Origin: RHLJ01 sp965601955
GTDB lineage: Bacteria; Bacteroidota; Rhodothermia; Balneolales; Balneolaceae
Length of the DNA: 64,000 bases
Assembly: GCA_965601955.1 (NCBI GenBank)
Contig: OZ271855.1
Span: 2,852,001-2,916,000, forward strand
Direction of reading: 5' to 3'
A model generated the notes under the pieces. That model worked only from the letters and a program-made list of their open reading frames with translations, was not told where the DNA came from and made no database searches. Numbering within the stretch: position 1 is the first letter of the stretch; the number at the start of each line of letters is the position of its first letter. Positions 63,624-64,000 of the stretch are shown one piece after another. A program made the translations under genes and the position numbers.

Positions 63624-64000
63624 GAGCTGTGATTTCGGCCCGATTAATAGTGCCGTAGATGATTTTAATATCGTCGTAGAACTGGAAGATATTAACACGG
63701 GATTCTCTATTGGGGTATTCGACTCGGAAACGAAGGACATCTTAAACAACAATGTCACCATCACTTTCGATTCGGCTACGGCCCTTCAGACCATTGACAT
63801 CTTCTCTGATCCACTTCCTGAAATAACCTTTGATGGTGGCTTTGTAAATGTGGGGATCAGAAATGAAATTATACCTACACTGGATAACCCTTTCTATGTA
63901 GCAGCTACCATTCAGGTAGATGGATACTTACCACAAGAAATTAGCTTTTCGTTATCTGACACCGGAGCGACTAGCTATAATATTGACATGCTTAGTACTT
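63574..64000 (+). CDS. Large lipoprotein, cassette copy 2, cut by window end
   Basis: The reading frame is open to the end of the window (142 codons visible). The first 29 residues equal those of copy 1 (signal, lipobox IASC, then DFGPINSAVDDF). Beyond that it is a distant homologue: IDIFSDPLPEITFDGGFVNV aligns with IDSIETNGGFLNV, and SFSLSDTGATSYNIDML with SISLSDTGFTSLDFDLF. The 3' end is outside the window. Confidence 0.85.
   Translation, partial: MKRWFTHSLVVLAILIASCDFGPINSAVDDFNIVVELEDINTGFSIGVFDSETKDILNNNVTITFDSATALQTIDIFSDPLPEITFDGGFVNVGIRNEIIPTLDNPFYVAATIQVDGYLPQEISFSLSDTGATSYNIDMLST

Overview
The window looks like chromosomal DNA of a Balneolaeota/Rhodothermaeota-type bacterium, a marine or halophilic relative of the Bacteroidota. 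The evidence is moderately AT-rich DNA, mostly without strong Shine-Dalgarno sites, many lipoproteins and short signal peptides, C-terminal type IX secretion (T9SS) sorting domains of the NYPNPFNPTTTI type, reg_prop/Y_Y_Y sensor kinases, and a ligase-associated DNA repair gene set. I see no tRNA, rRNA or CRISPR array, and no complete insertion sequence apart from one REP-associated (RAYT) transposase.

Layout. 0-9 kb: 3' part of ligA, ald, a small membrane protein, the RAYT transposase between two REP-like hairpins, acs (minus strand), then an Lhr-like helicase overlapping pdeM. 9-15 kb: a compact locus that I consider the most unusual in the window. It holds an ECF sigma factor, four tandem near-identical 62-residue lipoprotein genes, a signal-peptide/TPR/CHAT-protease gene split by an apparent frameshift, and a convergent membrane-anchored TPR protein that resembles an anti-sigma factor. 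15-20.5 kb: a co-directional run of TlpA-like lipoprotein, GH3 beta-N-acetylhexosaminidase, HD hydrolase, SGNH protein and OxyR. 20.5-24.3 kb: minus-strand MerR/TipAS regulator, SGNH lipoprotein, Rossmann-fold protein and SQR-like flavoprotein. 24.5-27.4 kb: ligase-associated exonuclease and ATP-dependent ligase, the other half of the repair set begun at 5.8 kb.

27.4-43.5 kb: three tandem copies of a two-gene cassette. Each has a giant secreted protein built of 68-residue repeats (about 10, 5 and 4 units), then an FG-GAP beta-propeller protein with a T9SS sorting domain, then a near-identical 95-bp hairpin. 43.5-52.7 kb is housekeeping: an AlkA-like glycosylase, a small membrane protein, nhaA, a Ca/Na antiporter, pyruvate:ferredoxin oxidoreductase and a dihydroorotate-dehydrogenase-like partner. 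52.8-55.8 kb: a GH20 hexosaminidase, a cluster of REP-like hairpins and a double-Cache lipoprotein.

55.9-64 kb: two copies of an outer-membrane beta-barrel plus lipoprotein cassette flank a NarL-type response regulator and a reg_prop sensor kinase, with a stand-alone receiver on the far side. The two cassettes share a 407-bp identical block that ends just inside the lipoprotein gene. Beyond it the lipoprotein bodies diverge, giving a constant/variable architecture suggestive of gene conversion or surface diversification.

All functional calls come from reading motifs and layout. No database search was run.
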